Both the position numbers and the translations under genes were made by a program. Source: G963664115 sp965216035 (GTDB lineage Bacteria > Acidobacteriota > Terriglobia > 20CM-2-55-15). Taken from it: a stretch of DNA of 64,000 bases. Below are positions 18,159-27,884 of the stretch, one piece after another. The stretch is from NCBI GenBank assembly GCA_965216035.1, contig CBDCFM010000016.1:124001-188000 (forward strand). The letters are read 5' to 3'. The notes under the pieces were generated by a model that made no database searches, was not told the origin of the DNA, and was given only the letters and a program-made list of their open reading frames with translations. How positions within the stretch are numbered: the stretch's first letter is position 1; every line of letters starts with the position of its first letter.

Positions 18159-18184
18159 ACCCGCACCGGCAGAGCGGTGCGGGT
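18159..18184. terminator. Hairpin between convergent genes
   Basis: A perfect ten-base stem (ACCCGCACCG/CGGTGCGGGT) with a six-base loop lies between the convergent thiamine-diphosphate remnant and metH. It lacks a clear T run, so it may be Rho-assisted or bidirectional. Confidence 0.6.
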
Positions 18185-18388
18185 GGACTGCTTTCACCGT
18201 AAAGCGACGGAGTCGAGGCATCAGCGTAACAAAACGATCAAACCGAGCACGACGATCGCTCGAGGGACCTTAGCCACGGGCTGGGAGTGTCCTACACTCT
18301 GGCTGCGCCGGGGTCGCCTTACGGCCAAATGGCATCGCCTTCCTCAAGGGAGACAGGTTTGTGCCATTGGCCCCTCTCCTCTACCCCT

Positions 18389-21300
18389 CTAGGCCACATC
18401 ACGTGCCGCAGGCACATATGCGAGAATTGGTGCCAGCCACCGTTCACAGTCGGAGTGGCTGATCCCCTTGCGCTTCCCGTAGTCTTCTACCTGATCCAGC
18501 GGAATCTTACCCACACTGAAGTACCGGCTCTGGGGGTGGCTGAAATAGAGACCGCTGACGGAAGCGGCGGGCCACATCGCATAGTTTTCGGTCAGCTTCA
18601 TTCCGACCCGGGACTCGGCTTCGAGTATGTCAAACAGGAAGGCTTTTTCGGTATGGTCCGGTTGCGCAGGATAGCCGGGTGCCGGCCGAATCCCTCGATA
18701 GCTCTGCCTGATGAGATCCTGGGCGCCGAGATCTTCATCGGCCGAATAGCCCCAGAACTCACGGCGGACCCGCTCGTGCATGCGTTCAGCAAGGGCTTCG
18801 ACAAAGCGGTCGCTGAGCGCCTGGAGCATCAGAGCCGAATAATCGTCGTGTTCGCTCTCGAAGCGCTCCACGCGCGCCTCTACGTCAATACCTGCCGTTA
18901 CGGCAAAACCACCAAAATAGTCGGACACGCCCGACTCAACCGGCGCAATATAGTCTGCGAGCGCGATGTTCCTCTTACCGGACGCCTTCATCAACTGCTG
19001 GCGTAAGGTGTGGAAGACCCCACGCGACACCTGTCGTTCTTCGTCTGTGTAGACAACGATATCGTCCCCCACGCTGTTGGCCGGCCAGAAACCGATTACG
19101 GCGCAGGCCGAAATCCAGCCTTCGTTGACAATCCGCCTCAACATCGCCTGGGCATCGTCAAACAGAGCACGGGCCGCTTCCCCTTTTCGGGGATCGTTCA
19201 GGATCTCGGGATAGCGTCCGGACAACTCCCATGTGTGGAAGAAGGGCCCCCAATCAATGTAGTCGACTAATTCTCGGAGGTCGTAGGGAACAAATTCCTT
19301 GAGACCCATCAACCGGGGTCGCGGCGGAGTGTATGCCGACCAGTCGGTGAGCACGCCGTTGGCCCGTGCCTCAACCAACGTGAGACACTTCTGGCTCGGG
19401 TCGTGGTTGCGATGCACTTCGCGGACCCGTTCATACTCCTCAGCAACGCCGGCCAGGTACGTTTCCCGCTGTTCATCGGAAACGAGTTTTTGAACCACAC
19501 CGACGGCCCGGGAAGCGTCGGACACATGAATCGTGGGTCCTTTCAGGTAGTTTGGGCTGATCTTGACCGCTGTGTGAAGGCGACTCGTCGTGGCGCCGCC
19601 GATCAACAACGGTATCCGAAAGCCCTGCCTTTCCATTTCCGAGGCAACGTGGCGCATCTCGTCCAGGCTCGGCGTAATCAAACCTGACAGCCCGATCACG
19701 TTTGCCCCAATTTCGCGGGCAGTTTCGAGAATCTTCGCAGCCGGAACCATGACGCCCAGGTTCACGACTTCGAAATTGTTGCACTGGAGCACGACTCCAA
19801 CGATATTCTTTCCGATGTCGTGGACGTCTCCCTTTACCGTGGCGAGTACGACACGTCCCGCCGCCTCCGACGTGTCCCCCCGCTCCAACTTTTCTTGCTC
19901 CATGAAGGGGACCAGGTGGGCTACGGCCTTCTTCATCACGCGGGCACTCTTGACGACCTGCGGCAGGAACATCTTTCCTGCCCCAAACAGGTCACCGACT
20001 TTGTTCATTCCATCCATCAACGGCCCTTCCAGAACCTTCAGTGGGCTGCCTATTGTCTTTCGTGCTTCCTCCGTATCTTCAACGATGAACTCTGACAAAC
20101 CATGGACTAGAGCGTGTTCCATGCGTGAGGCAACCGGCACACGCCTCCAGGAGAGGTCCAGCCCCGTGTCGGTCCCCGTCTGCCCTTTCAACTGCTCCGC
20201 CTGGGCGACGAGCCGGTCGGTGGCATCGGGCCTCCGGTTCAAGATGACGTCTTCGATCTGCTCCCGGAGTTCCGGCTCAAGATCTTCGTAGATCGCAAGT
20301 TGGCCCGCATTGACAATGCCCATATCCATACCGGCCTGGATGGCGTGGTAGAGGAAAACCGAATTCATCGCTTCACGGACGACGTTATTGCCTCTGAACG
20401 CAAACGACAGGTTGGAAACGCCACCGGACACGTGCGCATGCGGCAGTGTGGCCTTAATTCGCCGAACGGCCTCGAAATAGGCTAGACCGTACCCATTGTG
20501 CTCTTCCATCCCCGTGGCGACGGCAAAAATGTTGGGATCAAAGATGATATCTTCCGGCCAGAAACCCACGTCGCCGGTCAGCAGATGGTAGGCGCGCGTG
20601 CAGATCTCAACCTTGCGGTCCGCCGTATCGGCCTGACCGGCTTCATCGAATGCCATGACCACCACCGCCGCACCGTAGCGTTTCGCTAGCCTGGCCTGTT
20701 CCAGAAAGGGATCTTCACCTTCTTTCAGGCTGATCGAGTTGACAATCGCCTTGCCCTGCACGCACCGGAGACCGGCTTCGACAACAGCCCATCTGGATGA
20801 ATCGATCATGACCGGGACCCGGGCGATGTCTGGCTCTCCGGCTATCAGATTCAGAAACTTCACCATGACCGCTTCCGAATCGAGCATGCCTTCATCCATG
20901 TTGACGTCAATGATCTGGGCTCCGTTCTGGACCTGCTGACGGGCTATTTCCAGAGCTGCCTCGAAATCACCTGCAGCGATGAGCTTTCTGAACTTCGCTG
21001 AGCCAGTGACGTTCGTCCGCTCGCCGATGTTGATGAACGTCGCCGTTCGTTCAGCCCCTCGGTCGGGACCATGGTTGAAACATTCGAGTCCGGAAAGGCG
21101 CAATTCGTTCTTCCGCGCCGGGCGGACGCGCGGGGTTACCCCTTCAACAACGCTAACGATCTGCGAGATATGGCTGGGGGTCGTTCCGCAACACCCACCC
21201 AGAATATTGACGAGGCCCGATTTGGCAAATTCACCCACCACAGCAGCCATGGTTTCGGGAGGTTCATCGTAGCCCCCAAGTTCGTTGGGCAGTCCGAGGT

Positions 21301-22123
21301 TCGGATGGGCGCTGACGAGGCAATCAGCAACCTCCGAAAGCTCTTCGATATAGGGCCGGAGCTCCTTGGCCCCGAGGGCACAGTTGAGCCCGACGGCAAA
21401 TGGCTCAGCGTGACGGATTGAATTCCAAAAGGCTTCCACCGTCTGCCCGGAGAGAAGTCGGCCAGAGCGGTCCGTGATCGTCCCTGAGATCATTAGGGGT
21501 ACCGTGCTAGGGAGTTCTCTGAAAAGCTCGGCGATTCCGAACAGAGCAGCCTTAGCATTGAGCGTGTCGAATATCGTCTCCAGCAGCAGAACGTCAACGC
21601 CCCCATCGACAAGAGCGCGCGCCTGAGCGCTATAGGCGTCTTGCAGGACTTCGAACGTGATATTTCGAAATCCAGGATCGTTGACATCCGGCGACATCGA
21701 AGCCGTTCTGTTGGTTGGGCCCAGCACGCCGGCAACGAAGCGGGGACGGCCGTCCTCGGCCTCAGCCCTCATCGCGGCATCTCGAGCTATAGTTGCGGCT
21801 GCATGGTTGAGTTCGTGAACCAGGTCAACCATGTCGTAGTCGGCTTGTGATATTGCGTTCGCATTGAACGTGTTTGTCTTCCCGATATCCGCGCCGCCCC
21901 GGAAGTACATCATATGGATATCGCGCAACAGATCCGGTCGAGACAGAGCAATAATGTCGTTGTTGCCCCTTATTTCCCTACTGTGCTCCTCAAAGCGCTC
22001 GCCACGGAATTCGGCTTCTGTCAACTGATGTTGCTGAATCATCGTTCCCATAGCACCATCGAGGACGAGGATGCGAGACTCGGCTTCTTTGTGAAGCAGT
22101 CCAACGCGTTCGATTCGTGTCAT
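18389..22123 (-). CDS. metH: Cobalamin-dependent methionine synthase
   Basis: A full-length MetH (1,244 residues), which transfers a methyl group from methyl-tetrahydrofolate through cobalamin to homocysteine. The four modules are in order. The homocysteine domain (1-330) has zinc cysteines at NCALGA (248) and GGCCGTTP (311-312). The pterin domain (about 360-620) begins near FINIGERTNVTGS. The B12 module has the cobalt-ligand histidine in DVHDIGKN. The C-terminal reactivation domain ends YFSVGKIPLDQVEDYGKRKG. Its ATG overlaps the metF stop by four bases (ATGA), so it is co-translated with the enzyme that makes its methyl donor. No cobalamin riboswitch is visible; control probably lies at the SahR-like operator upstream. 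Confidence 0.97.
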   Translation of the reverse strand: MTRIERVGLLHKEAESRILVLDGAMGTMIQQHQLTEAEFRGERFEEHSREIRGNNDIIALSRPDLLRDIHMMYFRGGADIGKTNTFNANAISQADYDMVDLVHELNHAAATIARDAAMRAEAEDGRPRFVAGVLGPTNRTASMSPDVNDPGFRNITFEVLQDAYSAQARALVDGGVDVLLLETIFDTLNAKAALFGIAELFRELPSTVPLMISGTITDRSGRLLSGQTVEAFWNSIRHAEPFAVGLNCALGAKELRPYIEELSEVADCLVSAHPNLGLPNELGGYDEPPETMAAVVGEFAKSGLVNILGGCCGTTPSHISQIVSVVEGVTPRVRPARKNELRLSGLECFNHGPDRGAERTATFINIGERTNVTGSAKFRKLIAAGDFEAALEIARQQVQNGAQIIDVNMDEGMLDSEAVMVKFLNLIAGEPDIARVPVMIDSSRWAVVEAGLRCVQGKAIVNSISLKEGEDPFLEQARLAKRYGAAVVVMAFDEAGQADTADRKVEICTRAYHLLTGDVGFWPEDIIFDPNIFAVATGMEEHNGYGLAYFEAVRRIKATLPHAHVSGGVSNLSFAFRGNNVVREAMNSVFLYHAIQAGMDMGIVNAGQLAIYEDLEPELREQIEDVILNRRPDATDRLVAQAEQLKGQTGTDTGLDLSWRRVPVASRMEHALVHGLSEFIVEDTEEARKTIGSPLKVLEGPLMDGMNKVGDLFGAGKMFLPQVVKSARVMKKAVAHLVPFMEQEKLERGDTSEAAGRVVLATVKGDVHDIGKNIVGVVLQCNNFEVVNLGVMVPAAKILETAREIGANVIGLSGLITPSLDEMRHVASEMERQGFRIPLLIGGATTSRLHTAVKISPNYLKGPTIHVSDASRAVGVVQKLVSDEQRETYLAGVAEEYERVREVHRNHDPSQKCLTLVEARANGVLTDWSAYTPPRPRLMGLKEFVPYDLRELVDYIDWGPFFHTWELSGRYPEILNDPRKGEAARALFDDAQAMLRRIVNEGWISACAVIGFWPANSVGDDIVVYTDEERQVSRGVFHTLRQQLMKASGKRNIALADYIAPVESGVSDYFGGFAVTAGIDVEARVERFESEHDDYSALMLQALSDRFVEALAERMHERVRREFWGYSADEDLGAQDLIRQSYRGIRPAPGYPAQPDHTEKAFLFDILEAESRVGMKLTENYAMWPAASVSGLYFSHPQSRYFSVGKIPLDQVEDYGKRKGISHSDCERWLAPILAYVPAARDVA

Positions 22124-23028
22124 GACGGCTCAACCTCTGCGGGAGCACTGACGTCGACCGGCTTGACGCCAAGGATTCGGCAGGTTGCCGAAGCGAGTTC
22201 GGGACGATTCAAAGTATAAAAATGAAAGTCATCGATACCATGCTCGCGAAGATCGAGGCAAAGCTCGGCGGCACAGCTCGCCGCAACAAGCATCTGGGTT
22301 GAGGGGTCTCCGTCCAAATCTTCGAACAGTCTCACCAGCCGTACCGGTATGCTGGCACCGACCTTGGCCGCAAACTTCCGAACGTTTTTGAAGTTGGAAA
22401 CCGGCATGATACCCGGCACGATGGGAATCGTGATTCCCACCGCTCGCACCCTCTCAAGAAACCGCAAAAACACGTCCGCATCGAAAAAAAATTGCGTGAT
22501 TGCGCGGTCCGCGCCCGCAGCCACCTTAGCTTTAAGCACCTCCAGATCAGCTTGCCAACTCGAGGCTTCAGGATGCACTTCGGGGTAGCAGCCGACGCTG
22601 ACTTCAAATGGCGCGCACTGCTTGATTCCGGATACCAGATCGGCGCTCGAAGCGTACCCGTCAGGATGGGGCTGGTAGGCGTAGCCTGGCCCCTCGGGTG
22701 GATCCCCACGTAGCGCCACGATGTGCCTCACCCCAACGTTCCAATAGTCCCGAGCGACGGAAATGACGTCCGCGCGCGAAGCGGCCACGCATGTCAAGTG
22801 TCCGGCTACGTCCAAAGAAGTTTCCCGAACGACTCGCTTGACGGTCGCGTGCGTTCGCTCGCGCGTGCTTCCACCCGCACCGTAGGTCACCGAAACGAAC
22901 GTGGGACGCAAGGGTTCGAGCTTTTGAACGGCGTGCCATAGGTTGTCCTCCATCTGAGCTGTTCGGGGAGGAAAGAATTCAAACGACACCCGCGGTGGCT
23001 TGAGCGTCTCTGTATGGACGCGGTTCAC
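22120..23028 (-). CDS. metF: Methylenetetrahydrofolate reductase
   Basis: A 302-residue MetF that reduces 5,10-methylene- to 5,10... 5-methyl-tetrahydrofolate with FAD, supplying MetH. Family motifs are VSFEFFPPRT at the N terminus, FVSVTYGAGGSTRERT (about residue 45), IVALRGDPP, and the C-terminal HFYTLNRPELA. The frame could be read 51 codons further upstream, but the GTG at 23028 is chosen: it overlaps the stop of the regulator gene (GTGA) and gives the normal family length. It is the middle gene of the regulator-metF-metH operon. Confidence 0.95.
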   Translation of the reverse strand: MNRVHTETLKPPRVSFEFFPPRTAQMEDNLWHAVQKLEPLRPTFVSVTYGAGGSTRERTHATVKRVVRETSLDVAGHLTCVAASRADVISVARDYWNVGVRHIVALRGDPPEGPGYAYQPHPDGYASSADLVSGIKQCAPFEVSVGCYPEVHPEASSWQADLEVLKAKVAAGADRAITQFFFDADVFLRFLERVRAVGITIPIVPGIMPVSNFKNVRKFAAKVGASIPVRLVRLFEDLDGDPSTQMLVAASCAAELCLDLREHGIDDFHFYTLNRPELASATCRILGVKPVDVSAPAEVEPS

Positions 23029-24047
23029 CCGGCCATCTCCAGTCCTGCCCCAGCGTGCGACCCCTGAGGTAGGCTGGCAAGCCACAACGACACGATCGGA
23101 GACCCCACTTCGCTGGACGTGTCGCTTACGGGCTTCACTTGCCGGACCTCTTCTGCTTTGAGTCCCGCAGCACGACACCACTCGAACACCTCGTCGTCGG
23201 CAAAACCAAGCCGTCGATGTGCATGTTCCGTTCGGAGAAACTCCAGTGTATGAGGAGCGAAATCGACGATCAGGAGTCGACCATTCGGCGCCAGGAGTCG
23301 CGCAGCCGAGAGGACGGCGGCCGCGGGGCTGTCCAGATAGTGCAGGACCTGATGGATCACGACGGCGTCAGGCGCGTCCAGCGATTTCGGTAACGACAGG
23401 AGGTTTCCGTGTTGCACATGGGCGTGACGAATGCGTGCCCGATCCAGATTTACACGCGCGACACCCAGCATAGCGTGATTCGTATCAAAACCGACCGCGC
23501 GCCCATAAACGCTGCTCAATGCCTCCAGAACACGCCCTGTACCGGTACCGAAATCCACGAGAAACTCAAGCGGATCAGGTCCGAGAAGCTCTAGCATCGC
23601 CGCTTCAACTTCAGCTACCGGCTGGTAGATTGCACGTATCCGCATCCATTCGGCAGCATGCTCTTCGAAGTAAGCCGTCGCCGCGGCCACACGGGACACT
23701 TTGACCTGCATCAACCGTTCCAGATCACCGGCGATCACGGGGTCGCTTCCATCAAGCCTATCGATGAGCATCTTCGCCAGATTCGCTGAGACACTTTCTT
23801 CGCTGCCTTCGGCCAGGCGATAGAAAACCCAAGCACCCTCTGGGAGCCGCGTCACAAATCCACCGTCCAAGAGCAGCTTTAAATGCCGACTGACACGAGG
23901 CTGGCTCTGGCCCAATACTTGACTGATCTCGCTGACAGTCAGTTCCCCGTGGGCGAGAAGGTGGATCAATCGTAGTCGTGTCGGTTCGGCAATCCCACGC
24001 AAACGATGTACGGCGCTCAACAGTGGTAGATCGCGGGGCCCGGCCAT
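23025..24047 (-). CDS. ArsR-family regulator fused to a methyltransferase-like domain, SahR-like
   Basis: A 340-residue protein with an ArsR winged helix (about 10-90; GELTVSEISQVLGQSQPRVSRHLKLL) and a class I SAM-methyltransferase fold (about 140-270; motif I VDFGTGTGRVLE, later NGRLLIVDFAPHTLEFLR). Proteins of this architecture next to metF/metH match SahR, which senses S-adenosylhomocysteine and represses methionine-cycle genes in Proteobacteria. The methyltransferase fold then probably acts as the ligand sensor. A palindrome overlaps the likely promoter just upstream. The end overlaps the metF start (GTGA). Enzymatic activity cannot be ruled out. Confidence 0.82.
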   Translation of the reverse strand: MAGPRDLPLLSAVHRLRGIAEPTRLRLIHLLAHGELTVSEISQVLGQSQPRVSRHLKLLLDGGFVTRLPEGAWVFYRLAEGSEESVSANLAKMLIDRLDGSDPVIAGDLERLMQVKVSRVAAATAYFEEHAAEWMRIRAIYQPVAEVEAAMLELLGPDPLEFLVDFGTGTGRVLEALSSVYGRAVGFDTNHAMLGVARVNLDRARIRHAHVQHGNLLSLPKSLDAPDAVVIHQVLHYLDSPAAAVLSAARLLAPNGRLLIVDFAPHTLEFLRTEHAHRRLGFADDEVFEWCRAAGLKAEEVRQVKPVSDTSSEVGSPIVSLWLASLPQGSHAGAGLEMAG

Positions 24048-24054
24048 AGAATGT

Positions 24055-24074
24055 ATATAAACATATCTTTATAT
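24055..24074 (-). promoter_or_regulatory. Palindromic operator of the methionine operon
   Basis: ATATAAA-CATATC-TTTATAT is a perfect palindrome with seven-base arms, eight bases upstream of the regulator ATG. An overlapping tandem repeat (ATATCTTT twice, 24063-24078) adds further sites. It lies where a ribosome site or the core promoter would be, and no Shine-Dalgarno sequence is seen, so the transcript may be leaderless or very short. Autoregulation by the SahR-like protein is inferred. Confidence 0.65.
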
Positions 24075-24100
24075 CTTTAATCAACCCTATTTTGAGTGAA

Positions 24101-24361
24101 TCACACCCAACTAACCGTACTCTCCGGACCGTTCGGTTCCTCCGTCGTAATCAGCAAATCGGGTTGTTGAGCCCACCGACGTCTCAACGCACCGACGAGG
24201 GCGCCCATGCCGACGGCGGCCAGCCAAGGGCCCACTGCACAACGGAGAGCGGCCGAGGGGCCCTGAATTCGCAGCCCTGAGGCGAAGATTGATGCGCCGC
24301 CTCCAGTCAAACCGAACAAAAAACCCACCATCCCTCCAAAGAACAGACTGAATGAGTACGT
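24101..24361 (-). pseudogene. Remnant of a TauE/SafE-type (TSUP) permease
   Basis: The translated segment YSFSLFFGGMVGFLFGLTGGGAS matches the first helix and GxTGxGG loop of the TSUP family. PSAAL and LAAVGMGALVGALRRRWA resemble its second helix. A stop follows, so only about 80 of the usual ~260 residues remain, and there is no good start codon in frame. TSUP genes often accompany persulfide-dioxygenase genes such as the one just upstream, which supports the identification. Confidence 0.5.
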
Positions 24362-24365
24362 CGCA

Positions 24366-25766
24366 TCAATCCGCTGTTGAAGGTGGGGTCACGGGACGTC
24401 TTGCCGCAACCCAGGCCTTGTAGCCGCCGACGAGATCGAACACGTTGTTGCGACCTTCTTTTTCGAGGAGGCTTGCGGCGATTGACGAGCGATATCCACC
24501 CTGGCAGAGCACAATGACCGGACCGGTAGTCGGGACTTCGGCCAGGCGATCCTCCAGATGATTCAATGGAATGTTTACGCTGTCCTCAATGTGGCCCGCA
24601 GCCCATTCGCCAGGGTTTCGGATGTCAATTACGGTCGGTTCACCATCAACTTCATGCACCGCCGCGAGTGGAATCCGTGTGGTTTTCGATATTAACTCAG
24701 GTCGATGCCGCAGCGCTGACATGCCGTCCTTGAGATAACCCGCGACGTTATCGAAGCCAATGCGACTCAAGCGCATCATCGCTTCTTCGACGCGGTCCGC
24801 TTCGGAAATCACAACGATCGGCGCGTCCTTCTTTAGCATCGTCCCGGCCCAGGTGGCGTACTTGCCATCGATTCCTATGTTCAAGGATCCGCGGAGATGG
24901 GCACCTGCAAAACTCGTCGCGTCGCGCACATCGACGAGTTGGGCGCCGTCGCGGTGGAGCACCAGCACCTGCTCCAGGTCGAGCGGTTTGAGCGACTGAC
25001 TGAGCGTTGCCTCCATGCTCGGCCGATCCTGCCGATTCAACATCGCGTCATGAGCGAAATAGGCCGGTGCTTCGGGCTGATCGGCAGTGACCATCTGCAC
25101 GAACTCGTCGGGCGTCATCGGCTGAAGCGCATGATTGTATCGTCGCTGCTCGCCGATCGTGGAGACTGACTCGTCGCTCAGTTGTTTGCCGCACATCGAA
25201 CCGGCCCCATGTGCGGGGTAAACCAGTGTATCGTCGGGCAGCGTCATTAGCTTCTCACGCAGCGAATCGTACAACATCTCCGCCAATTCGTTGGCCGTGA
25301 CACCGATGGACGCCAGCAAGTCGGGCCGACCCACGTCGCCCAAGAACAAGGTGTCGCCACTGAAAACCGCGTACGGTTTGTCGGCGTCATTTGCGTCATC
25401 ATAGGCAAGGATCGAAATGCCTTCGGGCGTGTGGCCGGGGGTTTCTAATACAACCAATCGCACCTGACCCACGTCGATCGAGTCACCGTCACCCAGTGGC
25501 TGAAACTCGAACTCAGCTTCCGCCCGCGCCCCAAAATAGATGCGGGCGCCGAGTGTGTCTCGCAGTTCGATATGCCCGGAAACAAAATCTGCATGAAAGT
25601 GCGTCAAGATGACGTGGTCGATCGTGAAGCCGTGCTCACGCGCGTCGTTCAGGTAAATATCGATATCACGCTGCGGGTCGATCACGGCAGCCAGCTTCGT
25701 ATGTTCGTCCGCTACCATGAACGAGGCGTGCGACAGACATTCGAGGTAGTAGCGTTGTAGATACAT
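24366..25766 (-). CDS. Persulfide-dioxygenase-like metallo-beta-lactamase fold with two rhodanese domains
   Basis: A 466-residue fusion. The N-terminal metallo-beta-lactamase domain carries THFHADFVSGH (about 55-65) and later FSGDTLFLGDVGRPDL and YPAHGAGSMCG, as in the ETHE1/Blh group that oxidises glutathione persulfide to sulfite. Two rhodanese domains follow. The first (about 265-355) lacks the active cysteine (PIVVISEADR). The second (about 370-455) has it in IVLCQGGYRSS. It probably acts in cytoplasmic sulfide detoxification. A TSUP remnant lies directly downstream, so the sulfite export step that usually accompanies it may be lost. Confidence 0.88.
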   Translation of the reverse strand: MYLQRYYLECLSHASFMVADEHTKLAAVIDPQRDIDIYLNDAREHGFTIDHVILTHFHADFVSGHIELRDTLGARIYFGARAEAEFEFQPLGDGDSIDVGQVRLVVLETPGHTPEGISILAYDDANDADKPYAVFSGDTLFLGDVGRPDLLASIGVTANELAEMLYDSLREKLMTLPDDTLVYPAHGAGSMCGKQLSDESVSTIGEQRRYNHALQPMTPDEFVQMVTADQPEAPAYFAHDAMLNRQDRPSMEATLSQSLKPLDLEQVLVLHRDGAQLVDVRDATSFAGAHLRGSLNIGIDGKYATWAGTMLKKDAPIVVISEADRVEEAMMRLSRIGFDNVAGYLKDGMSALRHRPELISKTTRIPLAAVHEVDGEPTVIDIRNPGEWAAGHIEDSVNIPLNHLEDRLAEVPTTGPVIVLCQGGYRSSIAASLLEKEGRNNVFDLVGGYKAWVAARRPVTPPSTAD

Positions 25767-26414
25767 GGTTCAATTCCCTTCCTGCTTCAAACTGTAAAAC
25801 TGTCATTCACGCCGAATACGAATTGTCCTGCCATCCGCCCTAAGACTGATTCCAGAACATCCTGGTCGGCATTGTCAACCAAACAACCGCCGAGCAAACG
25901 GCCTCGTGAGACACGACGAATCAGGGTTCGATCAGAAGAACCTCGACTGATCCAAAGCCGACGCCCGATCTGTGTCGGCTCCGGACGGCACGCTTCTACA
26001 ATTCATATGGAAACCGGGACCGAAAAAGGGGATGACAGGGAGCGTGTCATTAATCCGATCGTAGGACGCGATCCGGTGATCGATCTGGCCGCGGGATCAA
26101 CGGAACGCACCTGGACACAGTTCTGGGTCTGGAATCAAAGAAATAGCTCAGTCGATGGTCGACCCATTTCGCAACCATTGTCTATGTGGCGTTCAATCAG
26201 CAGCGCCTATTACAGCGAAGGACTCCGACCGGACGATGGACCCGCGCAACCGGAGACGCCCGCCCTGGCCTCTGCGCCTCCTACCGGCACAATACTTGGT
26301 GCAGGACTTCGAACCTAATGTAGAATAACCGGCTTGCGGGGCGTCGCCCCGTGAGCAGCCGGCCACCACTTCAAGACAAACTCGGTTCGTTCTATATGGA
26401 GGTTTCACCCAACG
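25767..26414. other. Long intergenic region upstream of glnA
   Basis: No gene with recognisable protein features is seen in this 648-base gap. It contains the glnA leader. A two-part hairpin at 26329-26362 (outer CCGGCT/AGCCGG, inner CGGGGC/GCCCCG with a three-base loop) would form in the 5' untranslated RNA if transcription starts upstream of it. GGAGG at 26398-26402 is the glnA ribosome site. Confidence 0.5.
26285..26300 (+). promoter_or_regulatory. Possible sigma-54 promoter of glnA
   Basis: CGGCACAATACTTGGT resembles the sigma-54 consensus (GG and GC doublets ten bases apart), but the second doublet is GG rather than GC. The position fits nitrogen control of glnA. It is a weak match and no NtrC sites were confirmed. 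Confidence 0.3.
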
Positions 26415-27824
26415 ATGACACCCGCTGATGTACTTAAGCTCATTAAAAATGAAGACGTGGTATTCGTCGATCTTCGCTTCACCGACACCAAAGGTAAAGA
26501 ACAGCACGTCACCGTGCCCGCCGCAGAGGTTGATAAGACCTTCCTCACGGGCGGAAAGATGTTCGACGGATCGTCGATTGCCGGCTGGAGATTTATTAAT
26601 GAATCGGACATGATCTTGATGCCCGACACAAAGACGCCTGTCATTGACATCTTTGCAAAGCACAAACAGCTCAACATTCGCTGCGACGTCGTTGAACCGC
26701 TGACTGGCCTGGGCTACGAAAGGTGCCCGCGTACCTGCGCGAAGCGAGCCCTCAAATACCTCAAGTCAACCGGGATCGCCGACAACGCGTTTTTCGGACC
26801 GGAAAATGAATTCTTCGTGTTCGATGACGTGAAGTACGGCTCGGAAATGGAGGGCGCGTTCTACGAAATCCATTCTGAAGAAGCATCCTGGGTCTCCGGC
26901 CATGACCTGCCTGGCGGCAACCTGGCCCACCGACCCGGCATAAAGGGGGGATACTTTCCCGTTCCGCCAGTCGACTCACTCAGCGACCTGCGCGGAGACA
27001 TGAGCGTTGCGCTCAACGCCATGGCTCTGATTCCCGAAGTCCACCATCACGAGGTGGCTACCGCGGGCCAGTGCGAAATCGGCGTCGGCGCCGGATCACT
27101 GGTCGACAAGGCGGACCAGATCCAGGTCTTGAAATACATCGTTCACAACGTCGCACATCAGGCTGGAAAGACAGCCACCTTCATGCCGAAACCTCTGGTT
27201 GGCGACAACGGAAACGGCATGCACGTCCACCAGTCACTAATGAAGAAGGGCAAGAATGTATTTGGGGGCAAAGAAGTCGGCGGCATTTCTCAACTCGCCC
27301 TTTACTACATCGGCGGCGTCGTTAAACATGCGCGTGCGTTGTGTGCTTTCACGAATGCGAGCACCAACAGCTATAAGCGGCTTGTGCCGGGCTTCGAAGC
27401 ACCGACAATACTGGTCTATTCGGCGCTCAATCGCTCGGCCGCTATCCGGATCCCGTACGTCGCCGATCCGGGCAAACGCCGCATCGAAGTCCGTTTCCCC
27501 GATTCCACTGCGAACCCCTACTTTTGCTTTGTCGCCATGATGATGGCGGGCCTGGACGGCATTCAAAACAAGATCGATCCGGGCAAACCGGTTGACAAGG
27601 ATCTGTATACGCTGACTCCAGCGGAGGAAGCGAAGCTGCCCACGGTGGTTTCGTCTCTGGACGAAGCGCTGGAAGCGCTCGACAAAGACCGTAAATTCCT
27701 CACCCATGGGGGCGTGATGACCGACGATCTGATCGACGCCTATATTGCTCTGAAGATGGAAGAGGTCACCGAATTGAGGCAGTCGACCCACCCCGTCGAG
27801 TTTCAGATGTACTACAGCTGCTGA
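26415..27824 (+). CDS. glnA: Glutamine synthetase, class I
   Basis: A 469-residue GlnA that condenses ammonia and glutamate with ATP; the active form is a cytoplasmic dodecamer. Signature motifs are FDGSSIAGW (about residue 50), FFGPENEFFVFD, the ATP-binding KPLVGDNGNGMHVHQS and the glutamate-site NRSAAIRIP. The adenylylation tyrosine lies in DKDLYTLTP (about 398), which places it in the GSI-beta group regulated by GlnE. The gene is monocistronic: a strong terminator follows within 25 bases. Confidence 0.97.
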   Translation: MTPADVLKLIKNEDVVFVDLRFTDTKGKEQHVTVPAAEVDKTFLTGGKMFDGSSIAGWRFINESDMILMPDTKTPVIDIFAKHKQLNIRCDVVEPLTGLGYERCPRTCAKRALKYLKSTGIADNAFFGPENEFFVFDDVKYGSEMEGAFYEIHSEEASWVSGHDLPGGNLAHRPGIKGGYFPVPPVDSLSDLRGDMSVALNAMALIPEVHHHEVATAGQCEIGVGAGSLVDKADQIQVLKYIVHNVAHQAGKTATFMPKPLVGDNGNGMHVHQSLMKKGKNVFGGKEVGGISQLALYYIGGVVKHARALCAFTNASTNSYKRLVPGFEAPTILVYSALNRSAAIRIPYVADPGKRRIEVRFPDSTANPYFCFVAMMMAGLDGIQNKIDPGKPVDKDLYTLTPAEEAKLPTVVSSLDEALEALDKDRKFLTHGGVMTDDLIDAYIALKMEEVTELRQSTHPVEFQMYYSC

Positions 27825-27846
27825 TTGGGGACCGAAAACGTCGGAA

Positions 27847-27884
27847 CCGAAATAGAGCGCGGCATAAACCGCGCTCTATTTCGG
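27847..27884 (+). terminator. Rho-independent-type terminator of glnA
   Basis: A perfect 16-base stem (27847-27862 with 27869-27884) and a six-base loop CATAAA start 23 bases after the glnA stop. The 3' arm ends in CTATTTCGG, giving a short U-rich part. Confidence 0.85.

Noticed and set aside
18098..18388. A cobalamin riboswitch for metH
   Set aside because: This gap is downstream of metH; upstream of the operon only a palindromic operator is seen and there is no B12-box-like sequence.
25872..26318. A 148-codon plus-strand frame upstream of glnA
   Set aside because: Arginine/serine-rich with no domain or ribosome site; more likely part of the glnA upstream region.
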